Assembly: GCA_937925695.1 (NCBI GenBank)
Contig: CALAMD010000100.1
Coordinates: 1-58,367, forward strand
Length of the DNA: 58,367 nt
Reading direction: 5' to 3'
From: an uncultured Bacillaceae bacterium
Lineage (GTDB): Bacteria; Bacillota; Bacilli; Bacillales; Amphibacillaceae
A program made the translations under genes and the position numbers. The notes below the pieces were generated by a model. That model made no database searches and was not told the DNA's origin. It worked only from the letters and a program-made list of their open reading frames with translations. Of this stretch, positions 1-7,846 are shown one piece after another (position 1 is the first letter of the stretch; every line of letters starts with the position of its first letter).

Positions 1-118
1 ATATGTGTAAAATTTTACTCGGGGGATATTTAGGTTATTTTATTAGATAAAAAAAGGGAGGCACTCTATCATAAATGTATGCTTACCAGGGCAAATACAT
101 TTAGAAAGAGGCCTTCCC

Positions 119-1531
119 ATGGAATGTATTATAACAAGAATTTACGAATTATTAAAGGAAACAAATAATTTAATTGAATTTGAGGAACAGTTACAAATAC
201 TTATGCATGACACTTTTACTGATTTGGTCGGAGAAGTATTTACTCGTATCAACCAAGTGGTTAAAGAACAAAAACAGGTAGAAAACTGGAAAGTGGAACG
301 TAATGATGAAAAAGGCCTTCAATTTATTTTTGGTAACGTAAGGTTTAAACGTACGCTCATGTATGACGATAAAGGTAATCCTAGACATCCTTTGGATGAA
401 TGGTTGGGGCTTAGAAAGAGCCAACGCCAAAGCCCACTCGTCGAATTGAAAGTAGCTGAGCTAGCTAGTAAGAGCGATTATCGTGAAACAGCTCGCATTT
501 TAAAGGAATGGACGGCTGTAGATTTAAGTCATACCACGGTTGGGGCTATTGTCAGGCGAGTAGGAGAGGCACAAGCTGAAGCTGATAAAGCCATGGTACT
601 AGAATTAGAGGGGTCTGCTGTTTTACCTAAAGGGAAAAAAGAACTTGATTTCTTATATACAGAGGCGGATGGTGTTTATGTTCGTGATCTAAAAAAGAAA
701 AAACACATAGAAGTTTCACATGCAATTATGTATGAAGGTTGGGACAAGAATGGTAAGCGAGTTTCCTTAAAGAATCCTAAAGTTATCATGACTACAAAAT
801 CAGCTGATGAATTTTGGAAGGAAGTTCAAACAATTGGAGCACATGAATATTCTCTTGAAAATACCCAAGTTGTATCGAATAGTGACGGAGGAGCTAACTA
901 TTCAGCAGAAAGGTTTCAGGAGGCATTTTCACAGTCTCGTTTTACTCATGTACACCAATTGGATGAATATCACATACAACAGGCTATTAATCGTACATTT
1001 GGCTATAAGCAAAGCAAATGGAAAGACAAGATAAGAGAAGCATTAAAAGAGTCTAATTTAGATAGGTTTACGCTTGTTTTAGACACCTATGAAAGTCGAC
1101 TAGAGGATAAAAAGTCGATTGAAAAAGTTGCGAAATTCCGTACGTATATCTTAAATCATTGGGATTATATTTTAGATTGGCGAAAGCGAATAGATGATGC
1201 ACCAAAAGGTGCAAGAGGTTTAGGTGCAATGGAATCCCATCAACGACGTATCAGTTTTCGTATGAAAAAACGAGGTATGCATTGGAGTAGAGAAGGTGCG
1301 GAGGCCATGGTTAAAATTAAACAGGGTATCGCAAATAATACTTTAAGAGAAGTTTATTTAGCTTCTCAAAAAAGGAGTCATCGACAACAACGTAAGGTCA
1401 AACAAACAGTACGTATGACGGAGTTTTTACGCCAACCTACACGGCCCTCCATAGGAGCAAAACAAGGATCGATCAGTTTATATGCAGCCCACTCATCGGC
1501 ATTAGGTAGGCTAGTCAAAGGGTTTCGATAA
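119..1531 (+). CDS. ISLre2-family (UPF0236) transposase
   Basis: This is a 470-residue DDE-type transposase that would cut and join the ends of the surrounding insertion sequence. The family is recognised by its overall sequence and by the candidate acidic residues in TEADGVYV (about 180), SNSDGGANY (about 255) and GAMESHQRR (about 370), followed by the basic RISFRMKKRGMHWS region. Length is normal for the family and the frame has no interruption, so the enzyme is probably active. The ATG at 119 is preceded by AAAGAGG. It has no functional tie to its neighbour rny and reads towards it, with a strong hairpin between. Confidence 0.9.
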   Translation: MECIITRIYELLKETNNLIEFEEQLQILMHDTFTDLVGEVFTRINQVVKEQKQVENWKVERNDEKGLQFIFGNVRFKRTLMYDDKGNPRHPLDEWLGLRKSQRQSPLVELKVAELASKSDYRETARILKEWTAVDLSHTTVGAIVRRVGEAQAEADKAMVLELEGSAVLPKGKKELDFLYTEADGVYVRDLKKKKHIEVSHAIMYEGWDKNGKRVSLKNPKVIMTTKSADEFWKEVQTIGAHEYSLENTQVVSNSDGGANYSAERFQEAFSQSRFTHVHQLDEYHIQQAINRTFGYKQSKWKDKIREALKESNLDRFTLVLDTYESRLEDKKSIEKVAKFRTYILNHWDYILDWRKRIDDAPKGARGLGAMESHQRRISFRMKKRGMHWSREGAEAMVKIKQGIANNTLREVYLASQKRSHRQQRKVKQTVRMTEFLRQPTRPSIGAKQGSISLYAAHSSALGRLVKGFR

Positions 1532-1535
1532 TATC

Positions 1536-1589
1536 CTGCTCCTTATAGGTTAGGTTCTTGGTTTTTAGAACGTAACCTATAAGGAGCAG
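1536..1589 (+). terminator. Long stem-loop behind the transposase gene
   Basis: A perfect 17-bp stem (1536-1552 with 1573-1589), one G-G mismatch and a further 5 bp (1554-1558 with 1567-1571) close an 8-base loop. It begins four bases after the transposase stop codon. There is no T-run after the stem, so it may block transcription or translation through the IS end rather than act as a simple intrinsic terminator. Confidence 0.6.
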
Positions 1590-1713
1590 TAAGCAAGCGT
1601 AGCGCGGTAGAAAAAAGCGTACAAAAATAGAATGCCAGAAATATTGGTGTGATAAGTCGACCGAGAATAACTTGACACATACAAGTTTTAATGTTTGCTT
1701 GACAATGGTATAT

Positions 1714-1740
1714 TTGACATTTAAAATTGATTTGTATAGT
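1714..1740 (+). promoter_or_regulatory. Candidate rny promoter beside the IS end
   Basis: TTGACA at 1714-1719 is followed after 15 bases by TATAGT at 1735-1740. Two more TTGACA hexamers lie just upstream, at 1699-1704 and inside the IS right repeat at 1672-1677, but neither has a good -10 at normal distance. The stretch 1682-1840 between the IS and rny holds no gene. Confidence 0.4.
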
Positions 1741-1840
1741 TTTATTTTTATACACTCCCTTAATTTGTTCATTAATTTTGGTACATGCCGACATGATGAT
1801 GAATTAATATGACAATTTTATAGCAATAGGAGGTGAAAAC

Positions 1841-3409
1841 GTGGATAATCCTTTAATTCCTTTAATCATCTCCATTTTGCTTGCCCTAATCGTCGGTATT
1901 GTTGTTGGTTATCTAATACGTAAATCGATTGCGGAAGCTAAAATTTCTAGTGCAGAAAATTTAGCAAAACAAATTGTAGAAGAAGCATATCGAAATGCTG
2001 ATGCTGCTAAGAAAGAGGCACTTCTTGAAGCGAAGGATGAAAGCTATAGATATCGTCAACAAGCAGAAGAAGAATTACGTGAACGCCGTTTAGAAATACA
2101 GAAGCAAGAAAACCGTCTGATGCAAAGAGAAGAGAATCTCGATAGAAAAAGTGTTACGCAAGATAAGCGTGAGCTCATGTTAGAGAGTAGGGAAAAAACA
2201 CTAACAGAAAAACAACAACAAATTGAAGAACTGGAAAGCAAAGTGGAAGCAATGATAGAACAGCAACAAATCGAGCTTGAACGTATTTCCGGATACACAA
2301 CTGACCAAGCAAGAAAGATCATTTTAGATCGCCTCCAAAAAGAATTGCAACATGAGACAGCAATGATGATCAAAGAGACGGAAAGTCGGATGAAAGAAGA
2401 AGCCGATAAAAAAGCAAAACATATCTTGTCGCTAGCTATCCAGCGCTGTGCGGCAGATCATGTGGCAGAGACAACAGTATCTGTTGTTAACCTTCCAAAT
2501 GATGAAATGAAAGGTCGAATTATCGGACGAGAAGGTCGGAATATTCGTACACTCGAGACGTTAACAGGCATCGATTTAATTATCGATGATACACCGGAAG
2601 CAGTGATTCTGTCTGGATTTGATCCGATCCGTAGAGAAATTGCCCGAATTGCTCTAGAAAATCTAGTTCAAGATGGGCGAATTCATCCAGCACGAATTGA
2701 AGAAATGGTTGAAAAGGCAAGACGTGAAGTTGATGACTATATTCGTGAAGTGGGTGAGGAAGCGACCTTTGATGTAGGTATTCATTCTTTACATCCAGAT
2801 CTAATTAAGATTTTGGGACGTCTAAAATATCGTACAAGCTATGGTCAGAATGTGTTAAAGCATTCGATTGAAGTTGCTTACTTAAGTGGACTCCTTGCAG
2901 CTGAACTTGGTGAGGATGAGACGCTAGCAAGAAGAGCGGGCTTACTACATGATATCGGTAAAGCGATAGATCATGAAATTGAAGGAAGTCACGTAGAAAT
3001 CGGAAAAGAGCTAGCGATTAAGTATAAAGAGCCTGAGGTTGTCATTAATGCGATCGCATCACACCATGGTGATGAAGAACCTACTTCAATTATTTCTGTA
3101 CTTGTAGCCGCAGCTGATGCCCTATCTGCTGCTCGCCCAGGTGCTAGAAGCGAGACTTTAGAGAACTATATCAAACGTCTAGAGAAGCTAGAAGAGATCT
3201 CAGAATCATTCAGTGGTGTTGAAAAATCATATGCTGTACAAGCAGGTAGAGAAATTCGCATTATGGTTAAACCTGAAGAGGTTGATGATATTTCCTCGGT
3301 TCATATGGCAAGGGACATTCGCAAACGGATTGAAAGTGAACTCGAATATCCAGGACATATTAAAGTGACGGTAATTAGAGAAACAAGAGCCGTCGAATAT
3401 GCTAAGTAA
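1841..3409 (+). CDS. rny: Ribonuclease Y
   Basis: Ribonuclease Y is the membrane-anchored endoribonuclease that starts decay and processing of many mRNAs in Firmicutes. The 522-residue protein has the full family layout: one N-terminal membrane segment (about 5-27), a long charged coiled coil (about 30-200), a KH RNA-binding domain with GRIIGREGRN (about 210-275) and an HD phosphohydrolase domain with LLHDIGKAID near residue 368. The start is GTG at 1841, behind AGGAGGTG at an ideal distance. ymdB follows as in B. subtilis, and ricA, whose product works with RNase Y in B. subtilis, lies 3 kb downstream. An IS element replaces whatever preceded it; in B. subtilis this is the recA region. Confidence 0.97.
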   Translation: MDNPLIPLIISILLALIVGIVVGYLIRKSIAEAKISSAENLAKQIVEEAYRNADAAKKEALLEAKDESYRYRQQAEEELRERRLEIQKQENRLMQREENLDRKSVTQDKRELMLESREKTLTEKQQQIEELESKVEAMIEQQQIELERISGYTTDQARKIILDRLQKELQHETAMMIKETESRMKEEADKKAKHILSLAIQRCAADHVAETTVSVVNLPNDEMKGRIIGREGRNIRTLETLTGIDLIIDDTPEAVILSGFDPIRREIARIALENLVQDGRIHPARIEEMVEKARREVDDYIREVGEEATFDVGIHSLHPDLIKILGRLKYRTSYGQNVLKHSIEVAYLSGLLAAELGEDETLARRAGLLHDIGKAIDHEIEGSHVEIGKELAIKYKEPEVVINAIASHHGDEEPTSIISVLVAAADALSAARPGARSETLENYIKRLEKLEEISESFSGVEKSYAVQAGREIRIMVKPEEVDDISSVHMARDIRKRIESELEYPGHIKVTVIRETRAVEYAK

Positions 3410-3437
3410 AGAAATTTTTTAACATAACTTATATTAA

Positions 3438-3474
3438 AGGTTCCGATCATCATGTTATGAGCGGAATCTTTTTT
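3438..3474 (+). terminator. rny terminator
   Basis: An 8-bp stem, AGGTTCCG (3438-3445) with CGGAATCT (3462-3469) including one G-T pair, is followed by a T-run. Confidence 0.75.
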
Positions 3475-3609
3475 ATTGGAAAAAGGAGAAATAACTCCTA
3501 GTGAAAATGATTTATTAACGAGATAGATAGAAACATCTCTGTTTATATTTTGACAAAACCGCTACAAATGTGGAACAATAAAGGTATAATAGTAGTTAGG
3601 ATGACTTTA

Positions 3610-4407
3610 ATGAAAATTTTATTTATTGGTGATGTTGTCGGTTCACCTGGTAGAAAAATGGTCCAGACTTATCTACCAAAATTAAAAGAGAAATATCGTC
3701 CGACATTAACAATTATTAATGGTGAAAACGCAGCAGGTGGTAAAGGCATCACCGAAAAAATTTACAAACAATTTTTAAATTGGGGTGCGCAAGCTGTTAC
3801 GCTTGGCAACCATGCATGGAATCATAAAGAGATTTTTGATTTCATTGACGATGCCAAATACTTATTAAGACCAGCTAACTTTCCCCAAGAAAATCCGGGA
3901 AAAGGAATTGTTTATTTAAGTATGAATGGTAAAGAAGTAGCAATTATTAATTTGCAAGGGCGTACATTTATGCCAATGATCGATGATCCATTTACAAAAG
4001 TAGATGAATTAATCGAACAAGCCAGTAAACGAACGAATATTATCTTTATAGATTTTCATGCAGAGGCAACGAGTGAAAAGCAAGCAATGGCTTGGTATGT
4101 CGATGGTCGGGTAAGTGCAATTGTTGGGACACACACCCATACCCAAACAGCCGATGAACGCATTTTACCCCAAGGAACTGGCTATATAACAGATGTAGGT
4201 ATGACCGGACCTTATGATAGTATTCTAGGTGTAAAAAAAGAGGTTGTTATTAAACGTTTTTTAACGAATTTACCAATTCGTTTTGAAGTAGATAAATCAG
4301 GTAGAAACCAACTTAATGGCATATTTATGGAAATCAATCATGAAAATGGACAAACAAAGCATATTGAACGAATCATCATTAATGATGATCATCCATTTTT
4401 TGGTTGA
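3610..4407 (+). CDS. ymdB: YmdB metallophosphoesterase (2',3'-cyclic phosphodiesterase family)
   Basis: YmdB is a dinuclear-metal phosphodiesterase that in B. subtilis influences biofilm and motility decisions and may act on RNase Y. The metal-ligand motifs are all present: IGDVVGSPGR at the N-terminus, NGENAAGG, LGNHAWNHKE, DFHAEATSEK and VGTHTHTQTAD. I place the start at ATG 3610, with AGGATG seven bases upstream. This gives 265 residues starting MKILFIGD, close to the 264 of B. subtilis YmdB. The open frame extends upstream to TTG 3550, but that extra stretch has no ribosome site and looks like promoter DNA. It follows rny as in B. subtilis, separated by a terminator. Confidence 0.95.
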   Translation: MKILFIGDVVGSPGRKMVQTYLPKLKEKYRPTLTIINGENAAGGKGITEKIYKQFLNWGAQAVTLGNHAWNHKEIFDFIDDAKYLLRPANFPQENPGKGIVYLSMNGKEVAIINLQGRTFMPMIDDPFTKVDELIEQASKRTNIIFIDFHAEATSEKQAMAWYVDGRVSAIVGTHTHTQTADERILPQGTGYITDVGMTGPYDSILGVKKEVVIKRFLTNLPIRFEVDKSGRNQLNGIFMEINHENGQTKHIERIIINDDHPFFG

Positions 4408-4445
4408 GTGATTGAATTATTTGGATAATTCATGCATAATAGTAT

Positions 4446-4474
4446 ATAGGTAATAAGCTATCAACTCCAAGAAT
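4446..4474 (+). promoter_or_regulatory. Candidate sigma-H promoter of spoVS
   Basis: ATAGGTAAT (4446-4454) resembles the sigma-H -35 consensus RWAGGAXXT with one mismatch, and AGAAT (4470-4474) fits the -10 HGAAT. The spacer is 15 bases, one more than ideal. spoVS of B. subtilis is known to be read by sigma-H. The match here is by eye only. Confidence 0.4.
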
Positions 4475-4519
4475 ATAGTTGCAATAGGACTACATTAGCA
4501 AATGAAGGAGGTACTACTA

Positions 4520-4780
4520 ATGGATATATTAAAAGTGTCAGCAAATTCAAATCCAAATTCGGTAGCGGGTGCACTTGCGAATGTATTAAGGGAAAATGGG
4601 TCAGCAGAATTACAGGCAATTGGAGCCGGTGCGATTAATCAATCGGTGAAGGCAGTAGCGATTGCGAGAGGATTTGTAGCCCCAAGTGGAGTTGATTTAA
4701 TCTGTATTCCAGCTTTTACCGATATTACGATTGATGATGAAGAGCGTACCGCAATCAAATTAATTGTAGAACCTAGATAA
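4520..4780 (+). CDS. spoVS: Stage V sporulation protein S
   Basis: SpoVS is a small Alba-like protein needed for normal septation and coat assembly during sporulation. It is among the most conserved sporulation-associated proteins, and this 86-residue product, beginning MDILKVSANSNP and ending in KLIVEPR, has the family's usual length. The ATG at 4520 sits behind AAGGAGG; the frame is open a little further upstream to 4502 but without a ribosome site. It stands alone between its own candidate sigma-H promoter and a strong terminator. The tdh and kbl genes that follow it in B. subtilis are absent. Confidence 0.97.
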   Translation: MDILKVSANSNPNSVAGALANVLRENGSAELQAIGAGAINQSVKAVAIARGFVAPSGVDLICIPAFTDITIDDEERTAIKLIVEPR

Positions 4781-4800
4781 TTCATTCAATAAAACTCATT

Positions 4801-4833
4801 ATAGTGTTACGAGGCTTCGTAACACTATTTTTA
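4801..4833 (+). terminator. spoVS terminator
   Basis: A perfect 12-bp stem (ATAGTGTTACGA at 4801-4812 with its complement at 4817-4828) around a GGCT loop is followed by TTTTATTT. Confidence 0.9.
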
Positions 4834-4968
4834 TTTGTATTAGGTAGATGTTATTATTTGCCTAACGACTAGATGTGTTGTTAAATTGGTATATATGACT
4901 ATATCAGTTTATAGTTAGACAGAAAAACGCTACGCTATGTAAGTTGTTAGATGAAAGGAGTATAGTCA

Positions 4969-6537
4969 ATGGATGAGAAACAAAGATTAGCCACACAACA
5001 AGTGAAACAAGGAATTTCCTCGGACAGAAAATCCGCTCAGGAAAAACCTTTACATGAAAAAACAACCGAAGATTTTGCGAAATATTTCCAAACAACCTTT
5101 CAACCACCAGATATCCGTAAAGCTCGTAAAAGATTTCGTGAAAAAATAAATGTTCATTATGACTTTAGTATACCGGAAGATATGAAAAATGTTGGTGAAG
5201 GAAAGAAATTTTTCATTCGTACATACGGGTGTCAGATGAACGAGCACGACACAGAAGTTATGGCTGGTATTTTAACGGAAATGGGTTACGAGGCAACAAC
5301 TGATACAGATGATGCCGATATTATTTTCCTCAATACATGTGCGATCCGAGAAAATGCTGAAAATAAAGTATTCGGAGAAATCGGGCATCTCAAAGCATTA
5401 AAAGTAGAAAATCCTGACCTCATAATCGGAGTCTGTGGATGTATGCCACAACAAGAGACGGTTGTTAATCGTATCCTGAAAAAACATCAACATGTTGATT
5501 TAATTTTTGGTACCCATAACATTCATCGACTACCTCAATTGTTAAAAGAAGCGATGTTTTCTAAGGCGAATGTTGTGGAAGTATGGTCTAAAGAAGGAGA
5601 TATTTTTGAAAATCTTCCAAAGGCCCGTAAAGGTAAAATTAAAGCTTGGGTCAATATTATGTATGGGTGCGATAAATTCTGTACCTACTGTATCGTCCCA
5701 ATGACACGAGGTAAAGAAAGAAGTCGATTACCTGAAGACATTATCCAAGAAGTGAGACAATTAGCTGCTGAAGGCTATAAGGAAATCACTTTACTGGGAC
5801 AAAATGTCAATGCCTATGGAAAAGATTTTGAAGATCGGGACTATTTATTTGGGGATTTATTAAATGATCTTCATAAAATTGACATCCCACGTATTCGGTT
5901 TACGACTTCACACCCACGGGATTTTGATGATCATTTAATCGAGGTTTTAGCCCAAGGCGGTAATTTGATGGATCACATTCATTTACCGGTCCAATCTGGT
6001 AGTAATGAGATCTTACGAAAAATGAATCGTAAATATACACGAGAGTCTTACTTAGAATTAGTGCGTAAAATAAGAGAAGCGATTCCAAATGTTACTTTAA
6101 CGACTGACATTATCGTTGGGTTTCCTAATGAGACTGAAGAACAATTCGAAGAAACCTTGTCATTAGTTGAAGAAGTTGGTTTTGAATCAGCTTATACATT
6201 TATTTATTCGCCTCGTGAAGGAACACCGGCTGCAGCCATGAAAGACAATGTTCCGATGGAAGTGAAAAAGGAGCGACTGCAGCGACTAAATGATTTAGTG
6301 AACAAACAAGCTGCTGAGTCTATGAAGTCATACAAAGATAAAGTCGTTAAAGTCCTCGTCGAAGGTGAAAGTAAGCGAGATCCTGAGGTGTTATCAGGAT
6401 ATACTGAGAAGAATAAAGTGGTTAACTTCAAAGGCCCTAAATCAATTATAGGTGAAATAGTAGAAGTGAAAATTACCGAACCGAAAACATGGTCACTTAA
6501 CGGTGAATTAGTTGATCATAGAGTTGAGGTGAACTAA
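4969..6537 (+). CDS. miaB: tRNA-2-methylthio-N6-dimethylallyladenosine synthase MiaB
   Basis: MiaB is a radical-SAM methylthiotransferase that adds the 2-methylthio group to i6A37 of tRNAs reading codons that begin with U. The 522-residue protein has a charged N-terminal extension (about 1-70, usual in Bacillaceae), the UPF0004 domain with cluster cysteines at about 88, 124 and 158, the radical-SAM CxxxCxxC at C234, C238 and C241 (CDKFCTYC), and a C-terminal TRAM domain. The substrate is made by MiaA, encoded at 12.9 kb in the same window. The start is ATG 4969 behind AAAGGAG. ricA begins one base after the stop codon, so the two are co-translated. Confidence 0.97.
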   Translation: MDEKQRLATQQVKQGISSDRKSAQEKPLHEKTTEDFAKYFQTTFQPPDIRKARKRFREKINVHYDFSIPEDMKNVGEGKKFFIRTYGCQMNEHDTEVMAGILTEMGYEATTDTDDADIIFLNTCAIRENAENKVFGEIGHLKALKVENPDLIIGVCGCMPQQETVVNRILKKHQHVDLIFGTHNIHRLPQLLKEAMFSKANVVEVWSKEGDIFENLPKARKGKIKAWVNIMYGCDKFCTYCIVPMTRGKERSRLPEDIIQEVRQLAAEGYKEITLLGQNVNAYGKDFEDRDYLFGDLLNDLHKIDIPRIRFTTSHPRDFDDHLIEVLAQGGNLMDHIHLPVQSGSNEILRKMNRKYTRESYLELVRKIREAIPNVTLTTDIIVGFPNETEEQFEETLSLVEEVGFESAYTFIYSPREGTPAAAMKDNVPMEVKKERLQRLNDLVNKQAAESMKSYKDKVVKVLVEGESKRDPEVLSGYTEKNKVVNFKGPKSIIGEIVEVKITEPKTWSLNGELVDHRVEVN

Positions 6538-6538
6538 G

Positions 6539-6955
6539 ATGGCGTTATATACGAGAAAGCAAGTTTTGGATGAAGCCAAGCAACTCGCAAATATGTTGGC
6601 CCATACAGAAGAAATAGAACGCTTTAAAAAATTAGAAGCAAAGATTAATAGTAATCAAAAAGTGCAAAAAATGATTTCCAATATTAAAACATTACAAAAA
6701 CAAGCAGTAAATTTACAAGCTTATCAAAAAACCGAAGCCCTTAAAAAAGTAGAAGCCGAAATTGATCGTTTACAAGAAGAATTAGATGCCATCCCCATTG
6801 TTCAAGAGTTTAAAGAAGTTCAACTCATCGTTAATGACGTATTACAATTGGTAACGAAAACAATTGCCAGAGAAGTCACGAACCATGTCATTGAGTCAAC
6901 GAGCGGTGATTTATTGCAAGGGGAAACGGGTACTGAATATAAAGTAACTAATTAA
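6539..6955 (+). CDS. ricA: RicA (YmcA), RNase Y specificity and sporulation/biofilm factor
   Basis: This 138-residue, highly helical and charged protein belongs to the YlbF/YmcA family. In B. subtilis, RicA (YmcA), RicF (YlbF) and RicT (YaaT) form an iron-sulfur complex that directs RNase Y processing and is needed for competence, biofilm formation and sporulation. The sequence starts MALYTRKQVLDEAKQLA and is predicted to be coiled coil through about residue 85. Neither ricF nor ricT is in the window. It is tightly coupled to miaB (one-base gap) and followed by a strong terminator. Confidence 0.92.
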   Translation: MALYTRKQVLDEAKQLANMLAHTEEIERFKKLEAKINSNQKVQKMISNIKTLQKQAVNLQAYQKTEALKKVEAEIDRLQEELDAIPIVQEFKEVQLIVNDVLQLVTKTIAREVTNHVIESTSGDLLQGETGTEYKVTN

Positions 6956-6976
6956 TGAGGAATATAACGAGAAGAC

Positions 6977-7017
6977 AAAGTCTAAGTTTGAAGAATCATT
7001 TCAAACTTAGACTTTTT
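6977..7017 (+). terminator. miaB-ricA terminator
   Basis: A perfect stem of about 15 bp (6977-6991 with 7001-7015) encloses a 9-base loop and runs into a T-tract. Confidence 0.9.
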
Positions 7018-7036
7018 TATTTTCATTCACCATCAT

Positions 7037-7065
7037 GCACTTTAGGTGTTTGTCTTGCATAAAAT
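7037..7065 (+). promoter_or_regulatory. Candidate sigma-E promoter of cotE
   Basis: GCACTTT (7037-7043) matches the sigma-E -35 KMATATT at 5 of 7 positions. After 14 bases, CATAAAAT (7058-7065) matches the -10 CATACAMT at 7 of 8. It ends 30 bases before the cotE start. cotE of B. subtilis is transcribed by sigma-E and sigma-K, so the placement is sensible. Confidence 0.45.
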
Positions 7066-7095
7066 GACTATGACAAAAGAGGAGGTAACGTAAAG

Positions 7096-7650
7096 ATGAC
7101 TTTTCTTGATCAGGAATATAGAGAAATCATAACAAAAGCGGTATGTGGAAAAGGTCGTAAATTCACTAAAGAAAATCACTCAGTATCCCCATCACATAGA
7201 CCATCAAGTATTCTTGGTTGTTGGGTAATCAATCATTTATATAACGCCAAAAAAACATCGGAAGATAAAGTTGAAGTCAACGGTAGTTATGATATCAATA
7301 TTTGGTATTCATACAATGACAACACGAAAACAGAAGTAGTCACGGAAAGAGTCTCCTATTGTGATCGAATTCCCATTTCGATTAAAGATGACAATTGTGT
7401 CAGTGATGAATTTGATGTGATCGCGAAAGTAATTCAACAACCAAACTGTTTAGAATGCAAAATCGCGAAAAAAGGGAACAACATTATTGCTGAAATTGAA
7501 CGTGAATTTATTGTCAAAGTAATTGGCGAAACAAAGGTCTATGTTAAAGTAAGTAGGAAAAAATGGGATGATGATGCAGAGTGGGATTTTGAATTATCTG
7601 ATGACGAATTAAGTGATATTAAAGTGAATGTAGAACAGAAAAAAGATTAA
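7096..7650 (+). CDS. cotE: Spore outer coat morphogenetic protein CotE
   Basis: CotE assembles the outer layer of the spore coat around the forespore. The 184-residue protein begins with the typical YREIITKAVCGKGRKF segment, contains VVTERVSYCDRIP and VIQQPNCLE, and ends in an acidic, aspartate-rich tail (about 160-184), as in B. subtilis (181 residues). The start is ATG 7096 behind GAGGAGG. It is a single-gene unit with a candidate sigma-E promoter and its own terminator. Together with spoVS, spoVK, sirA and tlp it shows that this lineage forms endospores. Confidence 0.95.
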   Translation: MTFLDQEYREIITKAVCGKGRKFTKENHSVSPSHRPSSILGCWVINHLYNAKKTSEDKVEVNGSYDINIWYSYNDNTKTEVVTERVSYCDRIPISIKDDNCVSDEFDVIAKVIQQPNCLECKIAKKGNNIIAEIEREFIVKVIGETKVYVKVSRKKWDDDAEWDFELSDDELSDIKVNVEQKKD

Positions 7651-7656
7651 TGACGA

Positions 7657-7687
7657 TGGGAGATGTTTAATCTCCCCTTTATTTTTT
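7657..7687 (+). terminator. cotE terminator
   Basis: GGGAGAT (7658-7664) pairs with ATCTCCC (7670-7676), followed by a T-rich tract. Confidence 0.8.
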
Positions 7688-7783
7688 CTCAATTTTCATC
7701 GTATTTTTACTGTCTATTATAGGACAAGTGATGATCTTTTTTTTGTACCATCGAATATCACATAATGAAACAGTAATTATTCG

Positions 7784-7814
7784 TTGTTAGCTGCTTGTTG
7801 AGTTATGTTATAAT
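7784..7814 (+). promoter_or_regulatory. mutSL promoter, extended -10
   Basis: TATAAT at 7809-7814 is preceded by TG one base upstream, giving an extended -10. A weak -35 (TTGTTA, 7784-7789) lies 19 bases away. The transcript would start about 25 bases before the mutS start codon. Confidence 0.55.
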
Positions 7815-7846
7815 ATAGTATATATACGGGTTTTGGGGGATGAATT

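Larger units (their letters stand above)
2..1681 (+). mobile_element. ISLre2-family insertion sequence, apparently complete
   Basis: The element is bounded by imperfect inverted repeats of 21 bp: the left end at 2-22 and the right end at 1661-1681 agree at 17 of 21 positions once one is reverse-complemented (outer seven bases TATGTGT, inner five CTCGG). It carries one intact transposase gene and a long stem-loop behind it. About 1.68 kb is a reasonable size for this family. Only one base precedes the left repeat in this window, so a target duplication cannot be checked. The right repeat contains an outward-facing TTGACA at 1672-1677. Confidence 0.8.

Noticed and set aside
3549..3557. TTTGACAAA, complement of a Spo0A-box match, before ymdB
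   Set aside because: One or two such matches are expected by chance, and nothing known links ymdB to direct Spo0A control.
3550..3590. TTGACA and TATAAT upstream of ymdB, and the longer ymdB frame from TTG 3550
   Set aside because: The two hexamers are 29 bases apart, too far for one promoter, and the added residues have no ribosome site and do not fit the family start.
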